Source: Anaerolineae bacterium
GTDB lineage: Bacteria; Chloroflexota; Anaerolineae; B4-G1; SLSP01
Direction: 5' to 3'
Length of the DNA stretch: 6,244 bases
Assembly (NCBI GenBank): GCA_021107605.1
Contig: JAIOSN010000105.1
Coordinates: forward strand, 1 to 6,244
Part shown: piece by piece, positions 4,922 to 6,244 of the stretch
How the letters are laid out: every line of letters begins with the position of its first letter
Numbering within the stretch: position 1 is the first letter of the stretch
Notes under the pieces: model-generated
Database searches by the model: none
What the model was told of the DNA's origin: nothing
Seen by the model: only the letters and a program-made list of their open reading frames with translations
Position numbers and translations under genes: made by a program

Positions 4922-6235
4922 ATGAGACGTCACACTTTGCGGGTTATTGGTATATTCTCTCTACAGATTATTGGTTTGTTCTTCCTGGGACGTCTACTGG
5001 CGCCGGGGGCATCTGTGACAAACGCGCAAAGTAATGTCACCCTGGAAGAAATTGATCTGGGAATAACGCAAACGCTAAAAAGCTGGTACGACGACCAATT
5101 GACTCACACAAGCTCCATCACCTATTTTGGCGCATATATTACTCTGCCGGTAACGGACACTCTCTATATTGGTCTTGGTTCTGCCCGTCCAGCAGAGAAC
5201 AGCGGCGATGGGGCGTATTTTGCCAAACTCATCACTAATACGACAAGCTTGAGCCTGACCGGTATTGCTGAACCAAACGAACAAGGCTTCCACGAGATGA
5301 TTTACGATAGTTCGTTGATTCATATCGCTGGTACGGATCCTATGTCTCCCGATGATTGGTCTGCAGGTAATCATTACACCTACTCGCCTGGCGGCACGTT
5401 CACCAAATACCGAGACGCTACGAATGGCTTGAAAAACGTTATTCACACTTGGGGCTTGTGGAAATCCGGTTTGACTTTGTATGCAGCCGTGAGCTCCCAT
5501 ACAGGGACTTCTATAACACACACGGGCCAGATTTTTACCAGCACAAACAATGGTTTAACCTGGACGCACACGAGCGATCTCGGTGGCTACCGGGCTTATG
5601 ACATCATTGGTTTCGATGACGATCTGTACGCTATTTACAACGATAAATATACAGGTGTGCTCACCATGACCAAAAGCACGGATGGCGGCGCTACCTGGAG
5701 CGACATCATAACAGATAGTGTGCGCCGCGTTCATATAGTTAAATTCAACAGCCAACTCATCGCAGTCAGTTTTGACCGGGAGTATCTCTACACCATTAAC
5801 ATAAGTGACACTGTGACCACTCGCACCCTGCCAACGGGCTACCGGGTTGGCGCAACCTATAGCGACAAACCGGCCTATACGGATTACAACGTAATGGCCG
5901 TAGCTAAGGGCTACTTGTATCTCATTGCCGAAAAGCAATCGCCTAAGGAACAGGCCATCATCCGCACTTCAGATTTGAGCAGTTGGGAACGCATGGTACA
6001 CACTGATACATTGATGATTTCTCTCTCCTACTGGGCGGATAAGGAGTGGCTGGTCGTCGCCACGCCGGGGACAGACGCGAAATTGTTGAAAGTGGATTTG
6101 AGTGGATCGCCGGCGGCCATCACTTTACGCGCGCTTCAAGCGCGGACGCCGTCATCCGCATGGCTCCCGGTGGGCCTGGTGTGCTGGTTGTTGATATTTC
6201 TCTGGTGGAAATACGCGCAGGGGATAAGTCATTAG
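4922..6235 (+). CDS. Exported, membrane-anchored Asp-box (sialidase-like propeller) protein
   Basis: The 437-residue product (from ATG 4922) begins with MRRHTLR and a hydrophobic stretch at about 8-30, then VTNAQS, where cleavage after NA is plausible; it is a signal peptide or an N-terminal anchor. The body, about 38-400, is rich in beta-type sequence, Thr and Tyr. It has two Asp-boxes, STNNGLTW (207-214) and STDGGATW (252-259), plus a degenerate third, TSDLSSW (349-355). The spacing suggests a BNR/sialidase-type beta-propeller, but the arginine triad and catalytic residues of sialidases cannot be assigned, so no enzyme activity is claimed. A C-terminal helix, about 415-429 (WLPVGLVCWLLIFLW), ends in WKYAQGISH with a single lysine, suggesting attachment to the outer face of the membrane. 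ATG 4922 is preferred over GTG 4913: AGGGAA (4907-4912) touches the GTG but lies nine bases from the ATG. No sortase-type motif is seen. The gene ends nine bases before the window edge. Confidence 0.8.
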   Translation: MRRHTLRVIGIFSLQIIGLFFLGRLLAPGASVTNAQSNVTLEEIDLGITQTLKSWYDDQLTHTSSITYFGAYITLPVTDTLYIGLGSARPAENSGDGAYFAKLITNTTSLSLTGIAEPNEQGFHEMIYDSSLIHIAGTDPMSPDDWSAGNHYTYSPGGTFTKYRDATNGLKNVIHTWGLWKSGLTLYAAVSSHTGTSITHTGQIFTSTNNGLTWTHTSDLGGYRAYDIIGFDDDLYAIYNDKYTGVLTMTKSTDGGATWSDIITDSVRRVHIVKFNSQLIAVSFDREYLYTINISDTVTTRTLPTGYRVGATYSDKPAYTDYNVMAVAKGYLYLIAEKQSPKEQAIIRTSDLSSWERMVHTDTLMISLSYWADKEWLVVATPGTDAKLLKVDLSGSPAAITLRALQARTPSSAWLPVGLVCWLLIFLWWKYAQGISH

Positions 6236-6244
6236 CCAATTGCC

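Noticed and set aside
5075..5938. Two long minus-strand frames opposite the Asp-box gene
   Set aside because: They are antisense shadows without ribosome sites or recognisable domains, while the plus-strand frame has a signal peptide, Asp-boxes and an anchor.

Overview
The window looks like chromosomal DNA of an uncultured bacterium, most likely a member of the Chloroflexota (Anaerolineae or Caldilineae type). This is an inference from the style of the proteins: a CoaE tail of a kind I associate with that phylum, a tandem-GAF adenylate cyclase, and a surface Asp-box protein. It is supported by intergenic DNA full of short palindromes and degenerate inverted repeats. Coding regions are moderately GC-rich and the gaps are clearly AT-richer. 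No rRNA, tRNA, CRISPR array, transposase, phage gene or defence island is visible.

Layout. Bases 1-309 are the 3' part of coaE (dephospho-CoA kinase, + strand). Its last codons are written in a short palindromic repeat, and a second copy of that repeat lies just past the gene. A small four-helix membrane protein (386-823, - strand) converges on coaE. The gene-free stretch 824-1353 holds a degenerate inverted-repeat element with a 46-bp hairpin nested inside it, the hairpin being flanked by an exact 8-bp direct repeat. A strong hairpin terminator closes this stretch and belongs to the next gene. That gene (1354-2988, - strand) encodes a soluble GAF-GAF-class III adenylate cyclase with all six catalytic positions intact.

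The divergent gap 2989-3394 contains heptad-like simple repeats, two candidate promoters, a perfect 9-bp hairpin and a second inverted repeat. It leads into a 468-residue fusion protein (3395-4801, + strand) that joins a MocA-like nucleotidyltransferase to a NagD-like HAD phosphatase. After a 120-base gap, a gene at 4922-6235 (+ strand) encodes an exported, probably membrane-anchored Asp-box beta-propeller protein.

How the genes relate. I see no single pathway linking them. CoaE is housekeeping, the cyclase is signalling, the fusion is probably cofactor or nucleotide metabolism, and the last gene acts at the cell surface. No gene overlaps another and the gaps are large, so each is probably its own transcription unit; the fusion and the Asp-box gene could be co-transcribed. 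The two items most worth following are the nucleotidyltransferase-phosphatase fusion and the evidence that mobile short repeats have been inserting into gaps and, in one case, into a gene end. I do not see a convincing new multi-gene system.
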